The notes: generated by a model from the sequence alone, not told the origin. A stretch of 64,000 nucleotides of DNA from Rhodamnia argentea (GCF_020921035.1 NC_063152.1:28085903-28149902); one strand, 5' to 3'. Positions 36,461 to 48,720 are shown, counted from the stretch's first letter. Made by a program: numbers and translations.

Positions 36461-39400
36461 TCAGAGGCCTCTGGTTTGGAAATCAAGGTGGTCACTGCAG
36501 AAAGTTGAGCGGACCACCGAGAGATCCAATCTTCCTGTCCACTCCTCGCCTGGCTTCAATGTGATTGGCTTTTCTATCAATGCACCGTTGACGCATACCA
36601 TCTGTTTGTACTCCTCATCGCCAAAATCCACCATCGCCCTCGATTTCTTCTCCCAAGGATTCCATACAACTGCATAATCAAACAAGATAACCCTATATAA
36701 TTCTACTTGGAGTGATTAATATCATGCACTCACATCTGTTTCTCTGCAACCTCTCAGGTTTGAGTATCCCACTTGATGTTTTAGGAGTACGTAATAGAAA
36801 CTTGAGTGACTAATATCATGCACTCGCACCCGTTTCTCTGCAACCTCTCGGGTTCGGGTATCCCACTTAATGTTTTAGGAGTGTGTAACAGAATGCAAAG
36901 ACATTTTTCTTAATTGAAAGGGCTCTTACCGACATCTGGCAGACCTTCCTTTCTGATCACAAAAGTTCGCTTCCGCTCATGGTCAAGCACCGCGATTACA
37001 TTTGGAGAACTCAAGTAGATTCGATCCACCTGCCAGAATTGGGTGAGGCAGAGAAAACGTACTAATTATGGGCTGTATAAAGGCAAGGTCATGGAAATCC
37101 ATGTAGAGGCACAAATAGAATACTTCGACATGCAGGCGTCATCACTCTTCCTCATTCTTTCTGCAGAAATTACTATAAATGCGTCCTTCTCACTGAGAAC
37201 CAAAAAATTCATAGAAAAGGCCCTCTCTCTAGGTTCTTCAGAACCATTGAAGAGGATGCTCCTTCATTTCTTGCTTTTTGGGAAATTCAGAACTCCAGTG
37301 AATATGAAGCTCTGTACTCCATTGCACGAAGTTGGCTATAATGAATTGAATCACACAAAAACTTCGATGTTTACCTCTGACTCAAAAGTTATGGCATCCC
37401 CCTGTTCTGTGAAGCGTTCCCTTTGGCAAAGGTTGTCTAGATAGTCAAGCGTCTCCAATCCTTCAATTCTCACTTCACTGCGACAGATGCACATTCAATT
37501 GCTTTATTACGTGGAGAATGAACTTTCTGTTATCATTTCAGCTGCATTTTGTAGTGTGTTATAAACTTTTGTGCATTTCAAGTCTAAACAGTGTGTTGCA
37601 GCAAAACGTGCTTGCTTGAACTCCAAACATCACGATATTATAGGTCTCCACACCCATAATTGCCTAGATGTCATGGCTATTTCATATATGACATCCAGTT
37701 TTGATTGCTTTGTGGTAAAACTTCTCGGTGACCCCAGATAGCAGCCTCAAACTCATAAGATCACAGCATATTCCAGAAAAATGTTGATGGAAAATGATAG
37801 TAAAAAATTATAGAAAAAAAGATGTTACCCTGCAAAATCAGCTTAGAAAACCTGAAGCCCATATGCCATGCCGGTTCTTCAGAATATCATATTTACCGAC
37901 GGTAATAAAAGTGTAAGATTTGATGGGACCACAGCTAACTGCTCTAAAAGCTTAAGCTCATAGAAGAAGGCGTGGTTTAATATTTATATATTCTAACACT
38001 CCCCCTCACGCTTAGTCCGGTCTTTTTGCCTAGTACTAAGGGTGGAAATATTCATTTGGGGAGGCAAATAGGGGCCTGGAAAGATTTGAACTCGGGACCA
38101 CCCGCTCCGATACCATGTAAGATTTGATGGGACCACGCCTAACCGCTCTAAAAGCTTAAGCTCATAGAAGAAGGCGTGGTTTAATATTTATATATTCTAA
38201 CAAAAAGCATATCTATGGCCAATGACAAGATGATCAGCAAATAATGGTCCATACCTGATGTCAGAAACTGATAAATATGTGTGATACGCAAATGAGAAAC
38301 TAAATGGCTTTCCATTGATGTTTCTGACTCGCGATATTAAGCTCGGATCACCATTGATTGCAAGGCAAACCCGAAGGCGAAGCTCAAAACTGCAACAAGA
38401 GATCTGAAAACGATCAGCAGGAGCCTTTGAACAATAATGTTTCATGCCATAGATTTAATTAAGAAGAAAGAAAGCATCGCAAGGCATTGTTATTGGCGGT
38501 GGAGTTTGGAGATAATTACAATTGAGATTATACCTATGAGGCCAACCCTTTACGTCTTCTTCAATAGGCTTAAGCAATAGGTCAATGAAGGATTTGCCTT
38601 GAGAATCAGTCAAGGGCAGGGGTGGAGGATTATCATCAACTGTCCAAATTTTGTTCCTGGCAAAACCATGCTGCTCCAGCAATCCACAATTGCCAAACTT
38701 CGAAAGTTCAAAAAGAAGTTGAGTAAAATATTTTCAACGTCGAGTTCTTTATAAATATTGGATCAAAATATGCAGAGTACCTGAGGGAAACACACGGGAA
38801 TTCCTCCCCTCACTGCTTTGGGAGGCTTAAAAATTGCCTGTAGTGGAAGATAATACACAAGCTAATCAGTCTGAGATTATAGTTGGAGACATTGACATCC
38901 CTGCCTCTTAGCAGCAATTCTTGCTGAAGCTTAGCCCAGAAAACAAAGAAAAAGCAACAATCCATATTGAACTCAGTTGAATTGGGTCATTCTCAAATTA
39001 CCTCAAACGGCACGAGTTGAAGAATGGAAAGCATTAATCTACAACAACCTAACACATTAAATGTTGATGAGCACAACCACTATATTGATGTTCTAAGCTC
39101 ACATTGCTACGCCCACTGTACAAGCAGAGTGCTTTACAGGCAAGTAGATAACGAAAACTAACACATTAATTTCTGCAACTTATAAGAGTGGAATTAGCAT
39201 CGAGCTCAAAGATTCCAACAAATACAATGAGTAAGCCGCACCTTACTACTAGTGAATAGGAGCTCTTCGCCTTGCTCATTCCTCCATGATGTCACCTGCC
39301 CTCCGTGCATACTAACCTGCATGGACAAAAATGGGAGCACTCAACAGGATTGAAAAAAGTCGAGCACGACCAAGCACACAAAATGCAATACTCAAGTGCA

Positions 39401-39563
39401 AAAATTCAATATCCCAGCACAATCATCCCATAGTGAAATGCACAATCCCTACCCGCAATGAAGCCCCTTGTGGACTCCGAAGCACGACATGGTCAATCCC
39501 ATTCCAGTCCTTTGTCATTTCGACTGCGGTTTTGTAATCCCACACAGCAGCAGAATGCTCCAT
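36461..39563 (-). CDS. putative glucose-6-phosphate 1-epimerase (aldose 1-epimerase-like, YeaD type)
   Basis: Enzymes of this family interconvert the alpha and beta anomers of glucose 6-phosphate; in plants the role is mostly inferred. Exons in order of transcription: 39563-39453, 39316-39242, 38837-38781, 38697-38534, 38389-38255, 37477-37375, 37029-36930, 36669-36461. They total 318 codons with stop (317 aa) and every phase closes. Landmarks are WDYKTAVEMTKDWNGID at the start, SMHGGQVTSWRNEQGEELL, GGIPVCFPQFGNCG, EQHGFARN, FAYHTYLSVSDI, VVWNPWEKKSRAM and GEEWTGRLDLSVV. The active-site His in EQHGFARN and the later FAYHTY His are both present. No transit peptide is seen, so a cytosolic protein is likely. 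Intron 5 carries a TRIM retroelement and intron 7 a 94-bp tandem duplication, neither disturbing the frame. The start is the ATG of MEHSAAVWDY, the typical family start. Confidence 0.93.
36710..36896. repeat. tandem duplication of 94 bp in epimerase intron 7
   Basis: Two head-to-tail copies share TAATATCATGCACTC, GTTTCTCTGCAACCTCTC, GTATCCCACTT and ATGTTTTAGGAGT, with about a dozen differences, most of them transitions. It is confined to the intron. Confidence 0.9.
37912..37998 (-). repeat. 3' terminal repeat of the TRIM
   Basis: 87 bp; on the minus strand it follows the polypurine tract. It contains CTAACTGCTC where the other repeat has CTAACCGCTC, plus two further differences nearby. Confidence 0.9.
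38116..38202 (-). repeat. 5' terminal repeat of the TRIM
   Basis: 87 bp; on the minus strand it is followed directly by the primer-binding site. It includes an AT-rich TATATAAATATTAAACC block that could serve as a TATA region. Confidence 0.9.
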
Positions 39564-40300
39564 TTGGATTGGAAGATGAGCTTCTGTTGCTAGAGTTCTA
39601 AACAATTCAGAGGAAACTGGCACGTATGGACAGTGAAGAATCACAGAATTCACCCCATCACAGAAACATTAGAGTTGCACCAGAGGCTTCTCTAAGCAAA
39701 ACCTGTGAACACGTGAACTAAAAGCTAATTTCCAACAACCATTTGCTTCCTCAGCATTTACCCTCAGATCCAATTAAAAAAAAGCCCCATATCCCCAGAA
39801 CCCTCAATTGCTTAAACATAAAACATAGAGAAGCTCCAGTAGGATGAGAACATTTGGCAAAGGCCTTCTAGACCCAAACCACTATCTATCCCAGGAGTCT
39901 TGAACAAGTGCCCACATATGTCAACACACCATTAATAGCTGACACCGAAAGGAGAGAGAGCCATCAGATGAGCTGTTAGCATCGGTGAAACTTTAGTTCC
40001 TTCAAGCTTCAAACTCTCTATGACAAGATTGAAACTTGACATAAAAAAAAAAAAAGCAGCAAATCCACGGCCCAAAAGCAGATCAAGGAGAGATTTTTAA
40101 CGCAAAAAGAGTTGAAGCACTCGGTTCAGGAGCATGGATCTATAGTTCCTCCGAACAGCCCAAGAAAATAACAAATCAGAGAGAGCGAGCGAGAGAGAGA
40201 GAGACGGGAAGGGGGGGTTGAATGCAGGAATTTCATCAGAGAAAGCCCTTCTCTGTATACATAGAGATGAATATAAAAGTCACGAAATTTAATGGAAAAG
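39564..40300 (-). other. 5' leader/promoter region of the epimerase gene
   Basis: No other coding sequence. A GA-rich tract at about 40177-40205 reads as CT-rich on the transcribed side and may mark the leader. A leader intron is possible; its borders could not be fixed. Confidence 0.35.
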
Positions 40301-43300
40301 CAATGGCCATTCAGAACTGAAATGAAACGCCAAAGAACACATGCACCGAATGAAATGGCTTTTTGGACGAAGAATTAAATATGTTCAAGGAGCTCCTACT
40401 AAATACCGAAACTGCAATCTGAAGGAACGAGAGGAGGAGGAAAGGAAAAAGAAAAAGGGCTGAAGAAGTGGACGGTTGGGAGGGAGGGAAGGGACCTGGG
40501 CATTTTTGTGGAAGCAAGAGAAGGAACGTGCAGATACGAGGTACATGGTACGTTGTACAAGCAGCCAAAGTTTTTGAATTTCGGGGGATTTTTTTAGATG
40601 GAGACAACTCGACTTTTTTATATCGTCTTGTGAACAGTGGATATCTTCTCATTTTCTCTCCCCCCAACCATAGCTCAGATAAAAATACTAAAGAAGAAAA
40701 ATCCTTAATTCGACGGGGGATGGGACTGCCCCGCATTGTCGTTTTCATGCATGGATCACCGCAAGGAAGAAGAAAAAAGGAAAATTGTTCAAATGGATGA
40801 TTGTTAGGTTGAATTGGGCCATGAAAGAGACTCTACTTTACCCAGAAACTGTAGTGGGCACAGTATTAAGCTTACTGTCACTCATTACTCATTTAAGCAT
40901 TTGTCACTCATTACTACTTTAAGCATTCAAAGTTGTTGAACAAGAACCTATCGCTAGGCATAACATCTAGCTAGACCACAATCTTGTCTAATACTTACGA
41001 AACCAGTGAGTTTCGGCTTACTGAGACAGCTTCTCGACCCTGGTTTTATTCTCCGAAAACTCTTGTTAAGACTGCTTAAATTCAGTATTGAGGACAAATT
41101 CTCTCTAAAGCACGAATCACGAGTCGCGAAAAATGGGGGACTAGTGCGAGCTTGATCCTAATTCCCAGCTTTCCGGGCTAATATTTTGGATGCACCCGAG
41201 CTCAAGACCGCCATGTCCTGGAAACGTCAATGACTTCCATCCAATGAGAGCATCCTAACTCGTGGGAGAAGCTGACATGTGAAGCAGAGCAAGTGGAGGG
41301 AACAAAGGTGGGACACACTGGTGAAGCACGAACCAAGAAACCTAGGAAAAGCCAAGTTGGAGGAGGAGAAAACTGGAACACCCCTCCACTTATGGTGGAC
41401 GCACGTGAGGTGAGGTTGGTTTCTCCAACTGGAATTTGGTTGAATTCATCATGAAAGCAAAGTGGGGGGAGTCAAAGATTGACTAGCTTTTTCCTTGGGG
41501 GGTGGGAGTGTTAGGAAGATCACGTGCAATGGTGATTAAATTAATGGAATAATGGAGAGAAATTCAGAGGAAAGACGAAGGAAACTGGGGATCTTTCAAC
41601 GTGAATCATGAGCGAAAATCTGCATCATGTGGCTGAGACGGATCTTCAAAGTTGCAAAATCTTTTTGCCATTGGATAAGCTCTTCTTGTTACTGCTCAAG
41701 AACGTGGGGGCAAATCCCATTGCAAGCCCAGCAAGAGCAAATCTTCTTGCTCAACTCCATGGAACAGACAGTGAACAACATAATACTCGTCCCGAGGACA
41801 GTTGACCACCACAGCAATCAAAGAATGCGCTAGCTAACATCTCGAAATATTTCCAGCCCAGGGAAACGACGATGGCACGACCCAAACTACATTAGGCTAG
41901 AAACCACTCAACTAAAGTATATAATCCGATTCGCGCAAATCTGGGACAGAGAAGCAGTAACAATTTTGCTTTAATAGCCAATCTCACATTATGGAGAACT
42001 TGAACCCCAGGTGTTACAAATTGTGAATGCAAAAGGTATTTTTTTTTTTTTTGTTAATACCACGGAAAACCCTAAATTTATTACACTAGTAACAAATTTA
42101 CCCCAAATTATTTTTTTAACCATGAAAAACCTCAAACTGGTACACTTGTGACAAATTTACCCCAACCTGGTACACCAGTGACAAATTTGCTCTCGATTAA
42201 TTTTCCTTAAATTTAACCGTTAAATTGTGAAGTTAGATGGCACATGGCAGACCACTTTACGGTTTTCACCATCTATTTGTCACAGGTGTATCAATTTGAG
42301 ATTTTTCGTTATATTAACCCAATTTAACGAAAGGTAAATTTGTTATAGATGTATCAGTTTAAAATTTTTAATGGTCAAAAAAATTAATTTGGGGTAAATT
42401 TATCACTAGTTTATCAATTTAAGGTTTTTGATTGTCAAAAAAATAATTTTGGGTAAATTTATCATAAATGTATTAGTTTGTGATTTTTCATGATTAAAAA
42501 AATAATTTAGGATAAATTAGAAAAGTAAATCAGAAAAGTAATAACACTAGCTTCCATAGCCATAGATCTGCTCTTGACCCAGTCAAACTCAGAATCCAAC
42601 TACCAGGCTGCCTGTCAATCAAACAAAGAAGCAACAATGCTCCAAAGTCCAAACGGTGGAGGATCTCGGGAGAACATTAGCGGAACCAGTCCTAGTTATC
42701 TCGTCAGCAACAGTAAGTATAGTCTTATGAACTCTTTTCGTTCCTCGCATGAATTCACCGTGGCATGAAGCCCTGCCTTCAAAGGTCCAAGATTGATGGA
42801 TGAGCACGCAAAAATGGAGTCTTTCCTGCGAAATAAAACCCTTTTTTTGCTCTCTCTTCGGGATGCGAAATAAAACTTGGGAAGAACAAAATGCATTTGA
42901 CTAGAAAGAGATGACGATTATGAAGGAAGATGAGAAGGGCCAGGCAGCGACACGTGGCCACACTCTGTATATGTTCCTTTTGCTTTTGAATCGAAAGTAA
43001 AGAAATGGCTTTTTGAGCCGTGCTTGGCCCAAGCAGTCAAAGGAAGCTAACCTCAAGAATCCTGCATCGACATAGGCCACCGTAAAAACGAGTCATGGTG
43101 CAACCGCAAGTCAAAACTTTGAGGTAGAACCGGCACGAGAGTCAAGTAAACATTGTCAAGTTGCCTTTAAAATCAAGTAGATAACAAGCTTACTCACAAG
43201 TTGTACGAACTTAATTACAAGACAGTGGTCCACTTCACTGTAATAACCGTTACAAACACCCAAGTACGAACCAAATCCTGTTTCAAATGTACATAGCCTC

Positions 43301-43519
43301 TGGGACCATCATGGCATTCCGAACATGATTAAAAAAAAAGCCATCAGTTCTGCCATGAGAGATCTATACTACAATAAAAATTAAGAGTCCTCGTATTCTT
43401 GGATGCTAGCTCTTTGCCCAGCTACCCCATCCTTCTCCCGTTAGCTGTGACATTGATTTCGAAATTTTCCGAAGCTCAATAAGTAAGGCAAACTATCTAA
43501 CAGAAATTAGAATGAGCTG
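40301..43519. other. gene-free spacer between epimerase and bZIP genes
   Basis: Nothing coding was recognised. The frames at 40311-40800 are low-complexity. About 41100-41900 is not obviously repetitive and contains no domain-like frame. A fold-back element occupies about 42040-42540. The bZIP 3' untranslated region should lie in about 43250-43519. Confidence 0.4.
42040..42540. repeat. fold-back element with internally repeated arms
   Basis: Each arm is itself built from a repeating unit of about 60-70 bp with AAATTTACCCCAAATTA, then TTTTTTAACCATGAAAAACC, then a CAAACTGGTACACTTGTGA-like part. The left arm (about 42050-42200) has this unit in forward orientation; the right arm (about 42285-42535) has three or four diverged units reversed (for example GGGGTAAATTTATCACTAG). 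The two arms flank a spacer with CACATGGCAGACC. No coding capacity. Confidence 0.75.
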
Positions 43520-46500
43520 TTAGCCAGCAGCCACCGCATCGGTTCTGGGTTTTGAATCCAAGAGCTGGTGAAGCTTGGCACCAGCATTCGACTTCCTTTC
43601 ATAAATTTCTCCCTCATCTTCACTTCTTCGATCAATGGCACCGGAGTTGTTTACCCTTGAAAGTAAGTTCTCTGTTTTGTCCGAGAGAAGCCCGTTGTCA
43701 TTGAATTTACCTAGTGATTCAACCTCCTTTTCCCCTCCCCGTGCATTTCCAAGTCTTTCCTGTAAGTAGAAACAGCTTCTATTCATTAAAACTAGCAAAT
43801 TACATGTATGACTCAGCACGAACGCTGAAGCTAAGTATGCAAGAGGTACCATCAATGTGGTATTTTCTAGCCTCAATTTATCCGAGTTCTCGGTTAGTCG
43901 ACTAATTTCAGATTTAAGAGCCACATTGTCTGCAGTCAGAGCGTCCACTTTTTTGGCAAGTTCTTCAGTCTCAGCCTGAACATAAAGAGAAAAAGCCGTT
44001 CCCTTTAAATGACACACACGTTGGTGAAAATGAAAAGCAGAAAGACCGAAAAGAGCACAACACTTTCTATCACACATCATCTATACCTGCTTCCTCAGTC
44101 TTGATCTTCTAGCAGATTCACGATTCGACTGTTTCCTCCTCTCCCTTTTCAGTTCTCTTTCATTCTGCATGAAGAGAATTTTGGAGAAGAGAAGAGAAGT
44201 CTATGATATTGTAGCCAGCAACTTGAAGAAACAGCTGAAAGAACAAAAGTACTGGACTTGCAGTGAAAACATTTTACGTAAAATACCACACAGTGACATT
44301 ACCTGTAACCAGGATTCAGATGGCACTACTGCACCAGGTTGCAAAATGCTAACAGGGTTGGCATCTGCATCCATGCAAGAATTTTTTAGCTCTAATGATG
44401 CAGATATGCTGGGCGAGATTACAGGTGCAACCAATTTTCCTGTGGCACTGGGATGACAAATGGCTCCACCTGACACATTCTCAGAAGCAGCATCCACCTT
44501 CCCAGCACCCTTGGCTTGAACTTCAGATTTTCCATCGCCTGCAGATATGAGGCTCCAAATTCAGACCTAATTGCATTGTTGCATCCCAAAGTAACAAGAA
44601 ATTCAACTCCAGGAATGTATGATTTCTCCTGACGGAGGTATCCACCACCAACAAATTTATTTGCTGCCACCTACATAAACTAAGCCCATCTGTTTTCACC
44701 TCCATGGAGTTTCTCATGCAAGAAAGAGTATATGACTACCAACTCAGTTACTAGTGCCCACGGAAGCAACGGCACAGAGTAGTTCCACAAGGGTAGAGAG
44801 AGAACTTTCTAGGTAAGTTCATAGCATATCTCATAGAAGTTCATCCTCATCACTGCAAGAATCTACAGGTTCTACATCAGAAGCCACTTACAAGAAATGG
44901 ACAGTCTTTGAAGTAGTAGGGTAGGGACTCTAGAAACACCCCTCGAGCCCCCACCACCCACCCAAAAAGAAAAATGCATTAGGGTGAATGGTGAGATCAA
45001 ATAGAATTATCTCACAATCAAGATAATTTAGTCGATGAAGGCTGATGCTATACCAATGGATGAAATTCCTTCACGACTTCTTTTCCTCCCAGCTTTATCT
45101 GCCTGACACATTGAGTGCACAATTTAGTACCGCTTACTGTCATGACTACAATATTCCCAGAAACAGGAAAGATGAGGCAATAAAGGAGTAATAGAGTTTT
45201 AGTTCTCACCCCTGATTGATCCCCATCACTTGAGCCTCCTGTGTACGCACTGCTTACAAATCACAACATTGAAGAATTAGCAAGATAGCAGTTAGGGAAA
45301 TAATAGCAATGGGATGACTAAGATAAAGAAATCTTCCAGAATCATAAGTGTAAGCACAATGGTTTCAATTTGGAGCTACAAAAAGTTTCTTGCTCGACAA
45401 ACCTCTGTGATGACCTCTTATCAGATGCATCGTCAGCACTGTCTGCATCCGCACTGCCTATTGACATTGCAAGCCCTTCAAAACTTTTCAACTTCTTCAC
45501 CAGTCCATTATCAGAATTAGGAGATGATTTTTTAGGAGTTTCCGCAGCCAAGGGAGTCGGTGTCTGAATAGTTGCAAGAACGTCAGAACCATCATTCAAG
45601 CATATGCCCAGAAAACATGCAGGGGATTATATAGTTCAGGAAGAATCAGAGAAGTAGCTCAGCATAGTAACAAATTGTGGAGTAAAAAGAAGATGAAATG
45701 GGAACCAGGATATTTACAAAAACAGTGGGTTAAACCTTTTCTCTCTTACTTTTTGCTTTTTCAAAAAAGGCACTAGATGCAGACGGTGATGACAGGGAAT
45801 TAGAACACTGCAATCATCAGAAGCAGTCTTCACTTGCAGCAACTTAAGCACAGAGCTTGCATCACCAAGAGCAAAGCACTCTAAGACAAAGAAGAATACG
45901 CACAACACAGCACGTCTCCCAGTGTGCACAAGTTTTGGTCACTCTCCTACTATATATTGATCCAATTGTTGGGTAAAGAAAGGTAAAAAAAATATACTTA
46001 CAATAGGAATTGCAGGATGTCCATAAACACCTCCATGTGAGTATATTGCAGCATAAGGTGGCCCATATGGTGGCATCATAGGCTGGAGATCAACATAACA
46101 GTAAGTTGCAAGCCGAAACTATATAAAAAATTTGAATTTATGGTTAGTTCGATGTTTTCAACACTACCTGTGGAGGCCCCCACATGTAGGGATGAGGACC
46201 ATGACCAGATGATACAGCAGAATTATAATAAGGTGGAAGAGCAACTCTTGGACCATAGTATGCCTGAAAAGATGGAGGGGCAACGGATCTTGTCAACATT
46301 TTTATTGACCTACGATTCTGCTCCAAAGCATTCAGCCAAAGCAATAAACTTACGTGCATAGCTGCCCAATCAGGATACACATGAATACCCGTCTGATCCT
46401 GTAGCACAAGGAACAAATATTTAATTGAAAACAGGACCTCAACATATTTTCAGCTTTAGTATCAGGAAGGAGATCCTACTCTAGAATTCCCCATGGTATT

Positions 46501-46629
46501 TATTAGGAATAGAAAAGATGCTTTCAGAATTAATAAGCACAAAATGTATGTGGTTCCTCATCTCACCGGTGTTACTGGTGAAGACGGTTTCTCAGATTTG
46601 GATGACTTTGTCTCTTCATTGTTCCCCAT
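43520..46629 (-). CDS. GBF3: G-box-binding bZIP transcription factor, GBF3/GBF2-like (group G)
   Basis: Group G bZIP factors bind CACGTG G-boxes in light- and ABA-responsive promoters in the nucleus. Exons in order: 46629-46567, 46398-46354, 46263-46168, 46082-46002, 45807-45736, 45563-45403, 45249-45210, 45102-45054, 44538-44303, 44164-44087, 43975-43850, 43759-43520; 428 residues in all. The proline-rich N-terminus has the family blocks VYPDWAAMHAYYGPRVALP, GPHPYMWGPPQPMMPPYG and YAAIYSHGGVYGHPAIP. GLVKKLKSFEGLAMSIG follows, then the basic region NERELKRERRKQSNRES with NRESARRSR (residues about 282-307), a leucine zipper (308-349) and the C-terminal KLHQLLDSKPRTDAVAAG. Exon 5 is the weak point: its length of 72 keeps the frame, but the donor (AAAAG-GTTTAA) is poor and this part is not conserved. 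The match to GBF3 is by remembered similarity. Confidence 0.92.
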
Positions 46630-48450
46630 TATGGAGCAAGTAAATAATACAGATGATTCCTCTCTTGGCAATGATAGTATGCAATCAGCTGCATCAGGAA
46701 AGGTGATGTAAAGTTTCTATAGCCAAGGAAAATTCATAGAGCCTACTTGGAATATAACTAACAGCTTCCAATTGCACCAAATAACAACCAAGTCACTCAA
46801 GCTCAAAAGTAGTTGGAGAAGGTCATTTTTGTCTATAAATCACCAAGAAACTAACAACCACTAAAAGGCAGAAGTCAGATCATTTAAGAGATTCACAGAA
46901 CCTTCCAACTGCAGAGAAGAAATTCATTATAACCTCGTGCAGCAATGGCATGTACACAATGACACTTGTTGCAGAATGGTCTTCCTCAGATATATTTTCC
47001 TAAACATCTGGCACCCTTCTATGAATGACAAAGCCAATTATAATCAAAAACAAAATTTGGCGGTACACTCTGGTAAGCCTGTGGCTCTTCATCAGAACCT
47101 CGAATACACCTCAAACTCGACGAGAAAATCTCATGTAATAATTCATTTGACGCCGAATCAAACTATTTATTCGGCAACTAATAAGTATCAGCAAAGAAAA
47201 ATCAGATCCGCCATGAGAGGCAGCTTTCACCCAAGGCGTGAAGAAAAAATTCGTAGTTAACCACTACCCATTTTACTCGAAGAAAGTGAACAAAAGGGAA
47301 GAAGCAACTTTGAGGGCCCATAATTCACACAGAGAAGGTCACTTTTGAGATCTTAAAAACCTTAGCTTCTCAGATGGTTCGTCAAAAGGGAGTTGTAAGG
47401 TGAAGATACAACGAAACCTTTACAAGAAAATATAAGAACAAGCCTAGCCAGTGAAGATAAGTTACCACCCTTTCAGATTTTTAAAGCGAAATCGACATGG
47501 AATCACAGTATTAAGTTAAAACTGCTCGTTTGGCTAGAGTTATACTGATTACTGAGAAAACAAAATTCCAAAAAGAGGGAAAAGGCAACAAACAAACAAG
47601 CAAGCAGAACTTTCAAGATCCTGTCGTCTTTACACATTCCAAAATCATGGTCCTGACTCCTAATTCATGCTCAGAATCCCCAGATCTAAAATTACAACTA
47701 CACAGTCACCTACTATCACACTAAAATCAACAATTTATGCAAACTATATCCCATGCAAGAAAGTTCTTTGCTGGATTGTAACAACTCATTACCTCCATGC
47801 AACACAAATTCTAGGAAGAACAGAGAAATAAAAACAAAATCGAAATTCTAGAGGTTGCCCTCCTCTCTTGCTGTTATTCCCTTCAAACAGAGCATGAAAT
47901 ATGTATTCGACAGAGAAATTTGTACACAATTCGTCTACAAAAAAAATTTCATTATATCGGCACTACATACTAAAAATCTCGATGATGCTCGCTGCAATCA
48001 ACGTCTCTTACAAAGCACATCACGATTATATTTTCCACATACACTTCTGACTCAACTCAGCACGCATTCGTCGGTCATCCTCGCTTTTCAGCAGCCAGGA
48101 GCATTTTTCCAAGTACGGAAGGAATATTCAACTCACACAAATCAAAACAGCAGCTTAACGCACCTTCTACTGCACAACTGGAGTCCTGCTCCTTTCCGTC
48201 GCCAAACCCAGAAAGAAGAATTTTGGGAAAAACGAAACGACGACAGAATTTGGACGCTTGGATTTACAGAGACTCGAAGCTCAAATTATCTCGACGGAGA
48301 GAGAGAGGGAGAGAGAGAGAAAAAAGGAGTTCAGCAGAAGACGGAAAAGCTCGACGCTCAGCAGTCAAAGAAAGCTCAATTCTCGAAACTGCATTTTCTG
48401 TCTCTGAGACCGGACGAACGAATCGAGCTCTGTCGGAGCCAAGAAGAGGG

Positions 48451-48482
<32 letters not shown>

Positions 48483-48500
48483 ATGGAGGAGCAGGGAGAC
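46630..48500 (-). other. 5' leader region of the bZIP gene, probably intron-containing
   Basis: A good acceptor (TGATGCAG) precedes a short untranslated piece at 46688-46630, suggesting a leader intron whose upstream exon lies near 47.9-48.5 kb, where the transcribed strand is CT-rich. The long plus-strand frames at 47855-48828 come from GA repeats and are not genes. Confidence 0.45.
48450..48480. repeat. GA dinucleotide microsatellite
   Basis: About 14 GA units, the longest of several GA runs between 48298 and 48537; on the bZIP transcript strand these would be CT repeats. Confidence 0.9.
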
Positions 48501-48558
48501 GGAGCACGGTGGGGGGAGGGGAGAGAGAGAGAGAGAAGGCAACATCCACGTCACCACA

Positions 48559-48564
48559 CACGTG
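48559..48564 (-). promoter_or_regulatory. G-box in the presumed bZIP promoter
   Basis: Palindromic CACGTG in the context ACACGTGT, just upstream of the CT-rich presumed leader. A second G-box lies at 48715-48720 (context TACACGTGG). Confidence 0.5.
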
Positions 48565-48714
48565 TCGTATCGATACGAGGGCGTACGCATACGGCGTATA
48601 TACGAGGGCAGGAGGGGAGGGAGAGGGTGGTTGTTGAGCTGGCCAATTCGACGATCGTGCTGGTCAATTTTTTTAATTTTACAGAATTTTATTCCAGCGT
48701 CACCGCTGGCCGTA

Positions 48715-48720
48715 CACGTG
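48715..48720 (-). promoter_or_regulatory. second G-box upstream of the bZIP gene
   Basis: CACGTG followed by G (ACGTGG core as in ABRE-type sites), about 150 bp from the first one. Confidence 0.45.

Larger units (their letters stand above)
37912..38202 (-). mobile_element. complete TRIM (terminal-repeat retrotransposon in miniature)
   Basis: Two direct repeats of 87 bp (37912-37998 and 38116-38202) differ at only three sites and, read on the minus strand, begin TGTTAGAATATA and end AATCTTACA, i.e. TG...CA. Beside the 5' repeat lies TGGTATCGGAGC (38104-38115, minus), one change from the usual initiator-Met tRNA primer site TGGTATCAGAGC; beside the 3' repeat lies the polypurine tract GAGGGGGAG (37999-38007, minus). 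The 5-bp AAAAG at 37907-37911 and 38203-38207 is a perfect target duplication. The interior is about 117 bp and encodes nothing, so movement would need proteins from another element. It sits in sense orientation in intron 5 of the epimerase gene. Confidence 0.93.

Noticed and set aside
38082-38100. GAGTTCAAATC (minus) in the TRIM, similar to a tRNA B box
   Set aside because: No A box or cloverleaf around it; common next to primer sites of this kind of element.
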